DNA of 64,000 bases from Campylobacteraceae bacterium. GTDB taxonomy: Bacteria > Campylobacterota > Campylobacteria > Campylobacterales > Sulfurovaceae. Below, one piece after another: positions 33,932 to 43,111 of the stretch. The stretch spans positions 18,751-82,750 of the forward strand of contig JALWKO010000078.1 of NCBI GenBank assembly GCA_027081405.1, read 5' to 3'. The position numbers were made by a program, and so were the translations under genes. The notes under the pieces were generated by a model. It was not told the origin of the DNA and made no database searches. It saw nothing but the letters and a program-made list of their open reading frames with translations. Position 1 is the first letter of the stretch; each line of letters starts with the position of its first letter.

Positions 33932-34633
33932 TTATTCCAGCCCCATTTCCCGTTTGAAATCGGCGATACAGTGGGTACAGGTGCGAACTTTGTTGTTTTC
34001 GATCGTCTCTTCAAGAGCCTGCGGATCGAGGATCCGCACGTGGTGATGACCGTCCATCGCGATGATCCCGCTTTTTTTCATTTTCTTGAAGATCCGGGAG
34101 AGGGTTTCGGGGGTGAGGTTGAGGATCGAAGCGATCTCGTTGTATTTGAGTTTGCCGAACATTTCGGGGTTTTCCAGAAGGAGTTTGGCCACCTTGGCCT
34201 CGGAAGAAAAGATCGTCTCTTTCTGGATCAGTGCCGAAAGGACCATGATCTTGGAGGTGAGAGATTTGATGATCTCCAGGGAAAAGGCGCTGTTGGAGAG
34301 ATTTTTGTAGATGAACTCATAGGGAATGAGCGCCATTTTCCCGTCGGTGACGAATTCGCAGGTGGCCGGAAACGGCATCCGCTCGAAACAGGCGTACTCC
34401 CCCACCGCGGCAGGGGCGTCGAAACGGTTGATCTGCACCTGGGTCCCCTTGGGGGAGGTTTTGTAGAGTTTGACGGTCCCTTCCAGTACCACGTAGAGGT
34501 ACTCTCCCCGATCCCCTTCGTAGAAGACGATGCTCTCTTTGCCGTAACTGCGGACGATCGCGTTTTCCCGGATCTCCTGCAGGTGGTCCTCCGAGAGCTT
34601 GGAAAAGAGGGGAACTTCCCGCAACTTGTACAT
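33932..34633 (-). CDS. Crp/Fnr-family regulator with a C-terminal CxxC
   Basis: 233 residues. The cyclic-nucleotide-like sensor domain (FSKLSEDHLQEIRENA, GEYLYVVLEGTVKLYK, PAAVGEYACFERMPFPATCEF) is followed by a helix-turn-helix with LTPETLSRIFKKMKKSG. Its E..SR triplet is the Fnr signature for TTGAT half-sites. The N-terminal cysteine cluster of oxygen-sensing Fnr is absent, so it may sense NO (DNR/NNR-like). The tail has CTHC in KVRTCTHCIADF, which is unusual. The start at 34633 has AAGGGG upstream; an ATG at 34663 overlaps the cobA stop (ATGA). Confidence 0.86.
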   Translation of the reverse strand: MYKLREVPLFSKLSEDHLQEIRENAIVRSYGKESIVFYEGDRGEYLYVVLEGTVKLYKTSPKGTQVQINRFDAPAAVGEYACFERMPFPATCEFVTDGKMALIPYEFIYKNLSNSAFSLEIIKSLTSKIMVLSALIQKETIFSSEAKVAKLLLENPEMFGKLKYNEIASILNLTPETLSRIFKKMKKSGIIAMDGHHHVRILDPQALEETIENNKVRTCTHCIADFKREMGLE

Positions 34634-34659
34634 TCCGCCCCTTTCGGTCCGAATTTTCG

Positions 34660-35415
34660 TCATTGTAGCGAAGTTTCTCCTTCCCCTTCGTACCATCGCA
34701 ACACTCCTCTGAGTTCCACCACCCGTCCCACGACGATGAGAGCCGGGGTGGGAAGGGCCGCCTCGCGGACCCGATCCACGATCGTCCCAAGGGTCCCGAC
34801 GACGGTCCGCTGCTCGGGGGTGGTCCCCCGGGAGATCACCGCCACGGGGGTATCGGCCTCCCGACCGATACGCAGCAGATTCGCCACGATGTTGTGGAGA
34901 TTGTGCAACCCCATCAAAAAGACGATCGTTTCGTCGCTTTTCATGCTCTCCCAATCGACCTGGGACTGGGCTTTGTTGGGGGTTTCGTGTCCGGTGACCA
35001 CCCGGAAGGAGACCGCCACCCCCCGATGGGTAACCGGAATCCCCGCATAGGCGGGCACCGAGATCGCGGATGTGACCCCGGGGATGAATTCGTATGCGAT
35101 CCTCCGCTCTTTGAGAAAGGCGGCCTCCTCCCCTCCCCGACCGAAAACCAGCGGATCGCCCCCCTTGAGCCGTACGACGGTGTCGTATTGGAGCGCTTTT
35201 TGGTAGATCACTTCGTTGATCTGATCCTGCGGGAGAGTGTGTTTGCCGTCTTCCTTGCCCACGTAGACCAGTTCGCACCCCTCTTTGGCCTCTTTGAGGA
35301 TTTCGGGATTGGCCAGCCGGTCGTAGATGATCACGTCGGCCTCCCGGACGACCCGGAGGGCCTTGAGGGTCAGCAGTTCGATGTCGCCGGGACCGGCACC
35401 GGTGAGATAGACCAT
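34660..35415 (-). CDS. cobA: Uroporphyrinogen-III C-methyltransferase (CobA/NirE)
   Basis: Methylates uroporphyrinogen III twice with SAM to make precorrin-2, the branch point to siroheme and heme d1. 251 residues: VYLTGAGPGDIELLTLKAL, EADVIIYDRLANPEIL, TVVRLKGGDPLVFGRGGEEA and FIPGVTSAISVPAYAGIPVTHRG are all signatures. It sits in a run of heme d1 genes (NirE role). The long neighbouring frame that includes the Fnr gene is a shadow. Confidence 0.94.
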   Translation of the reverse strand: MVYLTGAGPGDIELLTLKALRVVREADVIIYDRLANPEILKEAKEGCELVYVGKEDGKHTLPQDQINEVIYQKALQYDTVVRLKGGDPLVFGRGGEEAAFLKERRIAYEFIPGVTSAISVPAYAGIPVTHRGVAVSFRVVTGHETPNKAQSQVDWESMKSDETIVFLMGLHNLHNIVANLLRIGREADTPVAVISRGTTPEQRTVVGTLGTIVDRVREAALPTPALIVVGRVVELRGVLRWYEGEGETSLQ

Positions 35416-35455
35416 TTATGCTCCTTCTTCGCCTGCGGCGAAAATTATTGGTTAT

Positions 35456-35473
35456 TTGTCATTGGTCATTGGG
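35456..35473. repeat. GTCATTG heptamer array
   Basis: Two to three 7-bp copies in the 161-bp gap between cobA and nirJ. It shares its unit with the array after hisIE. Confidence 0.6.
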
Positions 35474-35551
35474 AAAAGAGTTCCATGCCCACCCGTTTTG
35501 CGGGACCGAAGTCCCGCCTCCCAAAAAGTGCGGCAAAGCCGCACCCCAAAA

Positions 35552-35588
35552 CTCTTCACTCTTCACTCTTCACTCCTCACTCTTCACT
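35552..35588. repeat. CTTCACT heptamer array at the nirJ 3' end
   Basis: About five copies (CTTCACT with one CTCACTC variant). On the minus strand it reads AGTGAAG and supplies the stop codon and the last residues (SEE) of NirJ. Confidence 0.85.
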
Positions 35589-36704
35589 TGTTATCTCAGC
35601 TCGGCTGAGATAACACGACGGGTCCTCGGCCCAGAGATCGCCGTGGATCGCCCAGGCGCGACTGCGGCTTCCGCCGTTGCAGATGTCGATCATGCCGCAT
35701 TCGGCACATTTTCCCGAAATTCTCCGGGGATGTTCCCGAAGCCGGGCAAGCAGGTCGTTCCCCTCGTCCAGCCAGATCTCGCTGAAGGGCCGTTCGGTCA
35801 TGTTCCCGATCGTAACGGGGAAGAAAGGATCGGGTTTGACGTTGCCTTTCCAGTCGATATTGACCAGTTTGCGTCCGGCGCTGTTGCCACCCCAGCTGCG
35901 CAGCCGCCGCTCCATCTCGTCCCGAAGTTCGGGGTAGCGCTCGCCGAACTTTTCCAAAAAAAGGATCGCATCCATCTCCATGTTTCCGGTGACGATGTCG
36001 ATCTTGCGCCCTTCCTCCCGGTACCGGAAGGCTTTGTCGATGATGAACTCGACGAATTTCCGCCGCTCCTCGGGAGAGATGTCGATCTTGAGGTTCTCCA
36101 GACCCCGACCGCTGTAAACCAGATGGGAAATGTAGATTTTGTTCACGCCGATTCGCTCGGCCAGATCGAAAATATCGTAGAAGCTCCCCTTGGTCTCCCC
36201 GGTCAAAGTGAAACGGATCCCCGCATTGCCGCCGTGGCGCTGGATCAGGGCGATCGCATCGAGACTGCGGCGGTAGGCCCCCTCCAGTCCCCGAAACGCG
36301 TCATGGACCGCTTCGATCCCGTCGATGCTGATACCGATATAGTTGAAGGTTTCGATGATCCGGTCGACGTTTTTTTCGTTGATATACAGACCGTTGGTCG
36401 AAAGGTAGGTGACGATCCCCACCGCTCGCATCGCCTCGGCGATCGTGAAGATGTCCTTGCGGATCAGGGGCTCCCCGCCGCTGAAGATCACAAAACGGAT
36501 CCCGGCTTTGCGCAGTTCGGGGATCGAGGAGAGGATGAAATCGGTGCTCAGAAAATCTTCGCTGTTGGGATCGGCGTAGCTGTAGCAATGACGACAGGCC
36601 AGGTTGCAGCGATTGGTGAAGTTCCAGATGGCGATGGCGCCCTCCAAAGAGCGCTCGCGCCGCCCTTCGACGACTGCATCGATCAAATTGGAGAGGCGAA
36701 ACAT
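35577..36704 (-). CDS. nirJ: NirJ, heme d1 biosynthesis radical SAM protein
   Basis: Removes propionate side chains from didecarboxysiroheme in heme d1 synthesis. 375 residues with the radical SAM motif CNLACRHC (near residue 33), IFSGGEPLIRKD, GISIDG, and a C-terminal auxiliary cluster motif CAECGMIDICNGGSRSRA. The C-terminus (YLSRAEITSEE) comes from a palindrome plus heptamer array, so the natural end has probably been modified. It begins directly after the nirF stop. Confidence 0.93.
   Translation of the reverse strand: MFRLSNLIDAVVEGRRERSLEGAIAIWNFTNRCNLACRHCYSYADPNSEDFLSTDFILSSIPELRKAGIRFVIFSGGEPLIRKDIFTIAEAMRAVGIVTYLSTNGLYINEKNVDRIIETFNYIGISIDGIEAVHDAFRGLEGAYRRSLDAIALIQRHGGNAGIRFTLTGETKGSFYDIFDLAERIGVNKIYISHLVYSGRGLENLKIDISPEERRKFVEFIIDKAFRYREEGRKIDIVTGNMEMDAILFLEKFGERYPELRDEMERRLRSWGGNSAGRKLVNIDWKGNVKPDPFFPVTIGNMTERPFSEIWLDEGNDLLARLREHPRRISGKCAECGMIDICNGGSRSRAWAIHGDLWAEDPSCYLSRAEITSEE
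35589..35615. repeat. Perfect 12-bp inverted repeat in the nirJ tail
   Basis: TGTTATCTCAGC (35589-35600), a TCG loop, then GCTGAGATAACA (35604-35615). It encodes part of the unusual NirJ C-terminus and adjoins the heptamer array. It could fold as a strong hairpin at the end of the transcript, but no T-run follows on the coding strand. Confidence 0.8.
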
Positions 36705-37844
36705 TCAATGATCCGCTTTGCCAATTTTCGAAGCCGATCGGTCGGGAGCTTCAAAAAGGAAAATCCCCGAAGGTTTGGGAACGGGCCAGGAGAAATGTTT
36801 CCACCATTTTTTCGGATCGGGATCCGAAACGTTATACGCCAATACTTCGTTTTGGGTATTGACGCTGAAGTAGAGTTCGGGATTGTCTTTGGACCAGCGC
36901 AGGTGCAAAATCCAGCCCGGGAATTTGAACGTGCGGGCGATTTGGAAGGTGTTGGTATCGATGATCTGCACATAAGGAAAATCTCGACCGCTGAAGCTCA
37001 CCGCCAGCCACTTTTTGTCTGGGCTGAGGGTCGTGAAGACCGGATTGCCCTTGACGGCAATGGAGGTGACCGGCTTGAAATCGTGATCGAAGACGAAGAC
37101 CTTTTTTGCCCCCACGGCGGGGACGAAGAAATAGCGATCCGAAATGCTCCAGAATCCGAAATGGGGCACTTTGAGGATTCGATCCTTTTTGCCCAGATTG
37201 AGGGGGATTTTTTTGTATTGCATCGTATCGAGATTGAGCAGCCCCACGTCGGGAGAGTTGAAAAGTCCGGCGACATAGAGGTTTTTGTGAATCATCGCGT
37301 CGAAGGGGACTTTGCCGATATTTTCAAACTTTTTATAAAGGACAAAATGGGGTTTGCCCTTGCCGGCATTCTCATCCTTCATTACCCAGATCTGATCGGC
37401 ATCCATCAGCTCGAAGATCAGATAGTTTTTGTAGTTCTTGATCCCCACGTTGCGGCTGCCGGTTTGGATGCTCTGGATCGGGTTGAGATCCCGATCGAGG
37501 ACTTCGACCGTTTTGTTGTCGTAGTTGGCCACCGCCAGATAGTTGGGCCCGATGATGAATCCGATGGCGCTTTTGGAGGTTTTGTATTCCTTGAGCTTTT
37601 TGTCGTGGATGGGATCGAACTTGATCACGTATCCGTCCCGGGTGATCACATAGCCGTCGTTGTCCCGGAACTTCACCACGGCGTGGTTGAAGTTGTGCAT
37701 ATGTTTGATCTCGTCGACGAGGAGGTTATGATCGATCACCGCCAGGGCGGAGTTTTCCCGCTCAACGACGAAGATCTTCTCCCGAGCGCTCAACGAGGCG
37801 AAAATTCCAGTCAGTATCAACAAAACAGAAAGTACACGTTTCAT
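36705..37844 (-). CDS. nirF: NirF, heme d1 biosynthesis propeller protein
   Basis: Periplasmic beta-propeller that acts late in heme d1 synthesis and is homologous to the d1 domain of NirS. 379 residues with a signal peptide (MKRVLSVLLILTGIFASLSA), KIFVVERENSALAVIDHN, and GIIGPNYLAVANYD-type blades. Operon order is nirC-like, nirF, nirJ, cobA, fnr. Tight spacing (4-bp overlap with the cytochrome gene upstream) supports cotranscription. Confidence 0.93.
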   Translation of the reverse strand: MKRVLSVLLILTGIFASLSAREKIFVVERENSALAVIDHNLLVDEIKHMHNFNHAVVKFRDNDGYVITRDGYVIKFDPIHDKKLKEYKTSKSAIGFIIGPNYLAVANYDNKTVEVLDRDLNPIQSIQTGSRNVGIKNYKNYLIFELMDADQIWVMKDENAGKGKPHFVLYKKFENIGKVPFDAMIHKNLYVAGLFNSPDVGLLNLDTMQYKKIPLNLGKKDRILKVPHFGFWSISDRYFFVPAVGAKKVFVFDHDFKPVTSIAVKGNPVFTTLSPDKKWLAVSFSGRDFPYVQIIDTNTFQIARTFKFPGWILHLRWSKDNPELYFSVNTQNEVLAYNVSDPDPKKWWKHFSWPVPKPSGIFLFEAPDRSASKIGKADH

Positions 37845-38167
37845 TTTTTGTCCTTGAAGGAGAGAATATAGTCGGTCAGCGCTTCGATCTGAGTGGCATT
37901 GAGGTCATTGAAAGCGGGCATGGAGTTGCGGCGGTAGCCCAGGGTTTTGGAGACGCTTTCGGGATCGACGATCTGAGCCATGATCTGCTCCCGACTTCTA
38001 TGATTGGCAATGGATCGAAACGAAGGGCCGAAGGCTTCGGCAGTCTGATGGTGACATCCCCAGCAGTAGGCTTTGAAGAGTTTCTCACCGGCCGACGGTT
38101 CTGCGGCCAAAAGATAAGCTCCACTCAGCAACACTCCCGCGATCCAATGCCACGCATTCCTCATCAT
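37841..38167 (-). CDS. Monohaem cytochrome c (NirC/cyt c551-like)
   Basis: 108 residues with a signal peptide (WIAGVLLSGAYLLA), one haem c motif CWGCH near residue 36, and a likely Met ligand in NSMPAFNDL. It is probably an electron donor to NirS or for heme d1 maturation, as NirC and NirM are; position as first gene of the nirF-nirJ operon suggests the NirC role. GGAGG lies 3 nt before the first ATG and 6 nt before the second. Confidence 0.85.
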   Translation of the reverse strand: MMRNAWHWIAGVLLSGAYLLAAEPSAGEKLFKAYCWGCHHQTAEAFGPSFRSIANHRSREQIMAQIVDPESVSKTLGYRRNSMPAFNDLNATQIEALTDYILSFKDKK

Positions 38168-38198
38168 GTGCCTCCATCAGAACACCGTGTTTGAGGAA

Positions 38199-38240
38199 AT
38201 CATAGCACTCTTTGGGTAAGTACCCCTTGATGGGAATCAA
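38199..38240 (-). promoter_or_regulatory. Fnr-type promoter of the nirC-like/nirF/nirJ operon
   Basis: A perfect TTGAT-GGGA-ATCAA box at 38227-38240 (centre 38233.5) and TATGAT at 38204-38199 give +1 near 38192, so the box is at -41.5 exactly. The cytochrome start lies 25 bp further on. Confidence 0.78.
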
Positions 38241-38255
38241 ATGGAAAACAGCTCG

Positions 38256-38447
38256 TTACGATTCGGAGGAGTTATGATCGGAAGTGTTGTCGGAACGTTT
38301 TTTTCGGATGGATTCACAAAACGGTCGTGTACGTTTCACGTTACGCAGTGTGTGGATCATGGCACGCATCTGTGCCACGAGGGTGTCTGCGCCGGTGTGC
38401 TCTCGATCCTTTTCGTCCGAAGAGCGAGGCGGCGCAAGGAGTTTCAT
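38256..38447 (-). CDS. Small basic protein after the lipoprotein gene (uncertain)
   Basis: 63 residues, basic, without a signal peptide or recognisable domain (MKLLAPPRSSDEKDREHTGA…). AGGA lies 7 nt before the ATG, which follows the lipoprotein stop by 3 bp, so translation in that operon is plausible. The Fnr promoter lies next to its 3' end. Confidence 0.4.
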   Translation of the reverse strand: MKLLAPPRSSDEKDREHTGADTLVAQMRAMIHTLRNVKRTRPFCESIRKKRSDNTSDHNSSES

Positions 38448-38450
38448 GGT

Positions 38451-38720
38451 CTATTCCTGCACGATTTTTGCCGAACCGGAGACGGTACAGACCAACTTGT
38501 CCGAGTTGCTGTAGTGGAAAATGCGAATTTTGGTCCCTTCTTCGCTTGCCACTACCTTGTGGCCTGCGGGAACCGACACGGCTGCAGAGGAGTCATTTAG
38601 ATCTTTCGCGTATTGCGGCACATCCAGTCCACCCGCATGCTTACCGTGACATCCACTCAGCATCAACGTCGCCGAAGCGATCAGCCCCGCGACGACAATC
38701 TTCCGTTGTGCCGTATTCAT
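38451..38720 (-). CDS. Small lipoprotein
   Basis: 89 residues with a lipobox after a hydrophobic leader (VAGLIASATLMLSGC, lipidated Cys near 24). The mature part contains GGLDVPQYAKDLNDSSAAV and VPAGHKVVASEEGTKIRIF. It overlaps the frameshifted surface protein's stop by 4 bp (ATGA), with GGGAG before the start. Probably an outer-membrane partner of that protein. No family is recognised. Confidence 0.75.
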   Translation of the reverse strand: MNTAQRKIVVAGLIASATLMLSGCHGKHAGGLDVPQYAKDLNDSSAAVSVPAGHKVVASEEGTKIRIFHYSNSDKLVCTVSGSAKIVQE

Positions 38721-41178
38721 TGTTTCTCTCCCAACATTACCGATTCATCTTTGTTGACGACCACGTCATCCACGATGACGCGCGTCGCACCGTCATGCTC
38801 ATCCATCTCGTCGGTGTTCGTTTTGCGGATATATACCCGCGTTCCGTTACCGAAGGGCTGAGCATCCTTGGAGGTAGGATCGACTACTTCACATCCTTCT
38901 CCGACAAATTTCGTTACGACCTGACCTTGGGCATCGACCAAAACATCGGCACGATATGCTTGACATTCCGCCGCTACCGTATTGTTCTGGTCGTCCACTT
39001 TGACTTCCGCCGTTACAATCCGACTTCCGTTGTCATCCTTTTTGACATCCAGCGACGCTTCACCGACCGAAAGCAGGTCATCTTCTACCACTACAGCCGT
39101 AGCCGCGGTGATCGTAGCATTTCCTTCGCCGCTGGTGTTGTCATCGCTTCCGCTACCGTTGTTGTCAGCTACTTCCGGATAGACCTCATAGCCGATAACC
39201 GTTTCGTTGTCATCTCCCTTGATCGGGCGGATGGTGAAATCAGGGGTGAGCGGATCACCGCCGAACGAAGGCTCTTCACCGTCAGTCGCACCGTCTCCGT
39301 CACTGTCGGGGTTCGTCAGACTGGTTCCATTGGCGATCTCGTCCCCGTCTCGTACACCATCTCCGTCACTATCGGGATTCAACGGATCGGTTCCGTAATG
39401 TGCTTCATCGACATCACTGACACCGTCGTTGTCGTCGTCAGGATCGATTGCGTTGGGAATACCGTCACCATCCGCATCCTTCGCTCCGCCATCAACCGGA
39501 TCGTTTCCGTTCTTCGGATCGGTTCCGTTGGCGATCTCCTGCTCATCGCTGATTCCGTCGCCGTCGTCGTCCAGATCGTACGCGTCGGTGATGCCGTCGC
39601 CGTCGGTGTCGGTCTTGCCGGCATCGGTTCCCTCGACTCCGTCGTCATCGGCGTCGGCCTCGTCACGGATACCGTCATGGTCCTTGTCGTTGTAATCGTC
39701 GGTGCCGTCGCCGTCTACGTCCGCGTCGGCCCCGTCGTTGATGCCGTCGCCGTCGGTGTCGATGTTGGCATTGTTGGGATCAAACTGATCCAGCAGTCCG
39801 TCCTTGTCATTGTCGGTGGCATCATAGCCCTGGGTAGTCTCGCTCGACTCGTTACCCGCAGCATCCTTGGCCTTGACCTTCACGTCCCCGCTGGTCTGGG
39901 GCTTGTCTGAGGTGACGGAATAGTTGCCGTTGTCATCGACGGTCGCCTGCTTGGTACTGCCGTCGGGGAAGGTCACCGTGACGGTGGTCCCTTTCATCCC
40001 GGTTCCGCTGACGGTCACCGTACCATCATCATGCCCGACGGCCGAATCGATGGTGGGCGTCATCGCAGCGGCATTGACCGCATTGATCATATCTTGAACT
40101 TCTTGAGCGGTTGCCGGATTGGAGAACGCATCGGGATTGTTATTGATATAGTCCTGATATTGATCTTCAAACCCTTCGATCGCTCCGCTTACGCCGTCGA
40201 TCGAGTTGTACTCCTGAGCGTTCAGATGGGCATCAGGAATCTCTCCGTCCGCATCTTTCCCAATCGTTTCGAGCAACGTATAGGCACGGCTAAGCAGGGC
40301 GAAGGTCACCCCATCGGGCAAATCGACCTGACCGTAGAAAAAATCGCCGTTTTGTTTGAGGACGATCGGCGTTTCATCCGCGAAGCTTCCGTCTTTGTCG
40401 GTATCGACGACGATTAGATAGTTGGAAGTCCCCGCTGTCAGAGGAGGAAGGCTGTAGTTGGGGTTGTTGGTATTGAACTGGATCCAGGTACCGGTGACGT
40501 TGCCGGTATTCTGCACTTTCCAGATCCGCTTGCTACTCTGATATCCGCCGGGAGCATTTTGATCGTCCCATTCAGCAGGACCGTTATTGTGCCCCCAGAC
40601 GAGATACTGCCCGTCCTGAAGCTGCGGACGATTCTGATCCAGGTTGGATGAGACAAAGTCGTCGTTGGTGGAGATGACGACGACGCCGTCTTCTTTGGTC
40701 GACCCGGAGACCCGCTGATCGAGTCCCGAACCCGAATCGTAAGCGATCCCCGCTACCGAGTTGACGTAGGGATCGTTGGCCTGCATATCAAAGACGGTAT
40801 TGCCGTGGGAATCGACATAAGTGGTGATCCCCTCCAGGTTGATCCCGAATTTGAGCGAGAGATAGCTCTCGACCCGCAGACGCTCCTCTTCGGTGAGGGC
40901 TCGGTTGTAGTTATTGGCCTTGAGTTCATAATGGGCCGTATCCCCGTTGTTGGGATCAGGGTCCTTGGTAAAGGTCGATCCGCTTTGCTGATCGACCCAA
41001 GTGTTCGGACTGCACCCTTCCGTATTACAATCCAGCCCCTTGTCGGCCTGCATCCACATCACGAGGCCGCTTTCGACCCCACCTGGAGCAGCGGCGAAAA
41101 CCCAACTGCCCCCATCAAGATCGTGGCGGCAACGTAACTCAACCGAATGAATCTCCGAATTCCTCCTATCCGTTTCAT
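38717..41178 (-). pseudogene. Frameshifted surface protein with TSP3 calcium repeats
   Basis: The open frame after the shift encodes about 800 residues: an adhesin-type region (SGLVMWMQADKG, NNYNRALTEEERLRVESYLSLKFG), an Ig-like domain (DGTVTVSGTGMKGTTVTVTFPDG), then many DxDGDGxxD type-3 repeats (residues about 500-680). The N-terminal signal peptide (MKRIGGIRRFIRLSYVAATILMG, from ATG 41178) is in another frame. Adding one G to the G5 tract at 41109-41113 joins them and gives a clean cleavage site …SWVFA-AAPGG. The LamG-like part also looks shortened between WVDQQSG and NNYNRALT. It is either decayed, phase-variable or a base-call error. Confidence 0.7.
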
Positions 41179-41425
41179 TCCGAGAGCCTGGGCTCCACCT
41201 CGTATCCCTGTTTGCCCGTCTTGAACAACAAACGGATTGTTCCTTTTTACAGAACACCGTATTAGCATTTTTCAGAACAAATTTTATCCCTTCCTTAAAT
41301 TGTTTCTTTTATCGAACATTTTTGTCTTTTTCTCTATCACTTAATCGGATTTGCATTTCCGCGCCCGTTTTATGGGCTTTCTTGCAAAAATTGCAGCGTC
41401 AAGGAGAATCGCGTTACAATACTTC

Positions 41426-43111
41426 ATGGAACCGAATTCGCCGATCAAACCCAACAAGATCGAACGGCTCAAAACCCGGCTCCAGCCCTGCGACTACGAC
41501 CTCGCTTCGGTCAACTGGCTCCATCCCGACGACGAGAGCCGTTTCTATCTCAAAAACTTCGGCATCTACAACATCAAACTCCGCCCCGAGACCTGGATGA
41601 TCCGTCTCCGTTTCGACGGAGGGATCCTCGATGCCGACCGGCTCGCATCGGTCGCCCGCATCGCCCGGAGGGAAGGGCTCCGGATCCTCCTGAGCACGCG
41701 TGCCCAGATGGAGCTGCACGATCTGACACCCCGACGGGTCTACCCCGTCTGGAGCGAACTCCGCGAAGCGGGTCTGACGAGCCTCCAGACCCTCACCGAC
41801 AATCTGCGGGGAATCCTGATCGATCCCCTCGACGATTGTGCCCCCGATCGCCGGATCGAATGCCGCCCCATTCTCGAGCGGCTGCAAGGCACCTACGTCG
41901 ACGTCCCCGAATGGATCGGCACCCTTCCGCGCAAATTCAATGCGGCCCTCATCGGGCGGGAAACCCCCTCCTTCAACCCCTGGGGGCAGGACCTGCTGCT
42001 GGCTCTGGCACAAAAAGGGGGAGAATGGGGGTTCAACCTCTATCTCGGGGGGAAAAACAGCGAAACGGCCCGGGATGCCGACATTTTCTGCACCCCGGAG
42101 GAGGCTTGCGCACTCTTCGGGGCGGTGCTGGAGGTCTACCGCCGTCACGGTCTACGCGGCAGCCGGGCCAAGACCAGCCTCCATCACCTCATCGAATCGG
42201 CAGGAATCGGGCAGGTTCGTCACTGGATCGAAGAGGCTTTGGAGCACGAACTCCCCTCGGCAGGGAAGCTTCGGATGCGCAGCAGCGCGGAAAATCTCGA
42301 TCATCTCCTTCCGATCCGACGATTCGGCCGCCACGGGGAGATCGACCCAGAGACCCTGCACGAAGCGGCCCGGGAAGCCCGCACCCAAAACCTCACCCTC
42401 CGCCTCACCCCCCGCCAGGAACTCTGGCTCTTCGACCCCATCGCCATCCAAAAATCATCTTCCATCCTTAATTCTCAATCCTCAATTCTCAATTCTCCAT
42501 CTGCTCCCAAAGGGAGCGTTACCGCCTGCGCCGGCTCGCGCTACTGCCCCCTCGCGCTCTGGGAGATCAAGCCCGATGCACGGCATCTCCCCCTCGGGAT
42601 CCTCACCCGGCGGGGGATCCGGGTAGGAATGAGCGGCTGCCTCAAAGGGTGCGGCCGCCACCACCACGCCGACATCGGACTGGTGGGGCTGCGGAGCAAC
42701 GCCTTCGGACCGACGGAACGGGCGCTGCGGGTTTTCGTCGGAGCGCTGGAAGCACCCGATCCGGCACCGGCGCGGCTGCTTTTTTACGCCGTGCCCGAAC
42801 GCTCCGCAGCCCGACTGTTCAAAGTCATCGCCCAGGACTACGAACGATCGAGAGCCTCCTCTTTTGGGGAATTCAGCCGCACGGTCCTGCGCCGCTACGA
42901 CGAAGAGACCCTGACGCTCTGGTATCTGCTACGGCAACTGGACGGAATCACGCAAGAGACGCAACGACAATTTTTCGATGGTGACGAGGATACGCTACGA
43001 GAAGCGCTCCGGGCCCTTCCCGCCTTCCCAAAGGAGGCGAGACAGATCTCCGAAGCGATCTCCCTGCTGAGCCATCGGCTATGGGACAAAACGGGGTGGA
43101 GTGAGGAGTGA
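41426..43111 (+). CDS. Siroheme nitrite/sulfite reductase (NirA-like)
   Basis: Six-electron reductase of nitrite or sulfite with siroheme and a 4Fe-4S cluster. 561 residues with two ferredoxin-like half-domains (RLRFDGGILDADRLASVARIARREG; WGFNLYLGGK) and the cluster/siroheme Cys set TACAGSRYC and SGCLKGCGRHHHADIG. Whether the substrate is nitrite or sulfite is unclear. An in-frame heptamer array inserts residues like SSILNSQSSILNS between domains, and another supplies the stop (WSEE then TGA). ATG 41426 is the first good start; upstream starts lie in AT-rich DNA. Confidence 0.83.
   Translation: MEPNSPIKPNKIERLKTRLQPCDYDLASVNWLHPDDESRFYLKNFGIYNIKLRPETWMIRLRFDGGILDADRLASVARIARREGLRILLSTRAQMELHDLTPRRVYPVWSELREAGLTSLQTLTDNLRGILIDPLDDCAPDRRIECRPILERLQGTYVDVPEWIGTLPRKFNAALIGRETPSFNPWGQDLLLALAQKGGEWGFNLYLGGKNSETARDADIFCTPEEACALFGAVLEVYRRHGLRGSRAKTSLHHLIESAGIGQVRHWIEEALEHELPSAGKLRMRSSAENLDHLLPIRRFGRHGEIDPETLHEAAREARTQNLTLRLTPRQELWLFDPIAIQKSSSILNSQSSILNSPSAPKGSVTACAGSRYCPLALWEIKPDARHLPLGILTRRGIRVGMSGCLKGCGRHHHADIGLVGLRSNAFGPTERALRVFVGALEAPDPAPARLLFYAVPERSAARLFKVIAQDYERSRASSFGEFSRTVLRRYDEETLTLWYLLRQLDGITQETQRQFFDGDEDTLREALRALPAFPKEARQISEAISLLSHRLWDKTGWSEE
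42471..42498. repeat. ATTCTCA heptamer array inside the NirA-like gene
   Basis: Four 7-bp units (ATTCTCA, ATCCTCA, ATTCTCA, ATTCTCC). Because 3 x 7 = 21, three units keep the reading frame and encode a 7-residue repeat (ILNSQSS type). Confidence 0.85.

Noticed and set aside
35418..37871. 817-codon plus-strand open frame over nirJ and nirF
   Set aside because: It is opposite two recognisable genes and results from GC-rich codon bias.
38241..38600. Plus-strand frame beside the nirC-like promoter
   Set aside because: It runs over the Fnr box and opposite a lipoprotein gene with a lipobox; it looks like a shadow.
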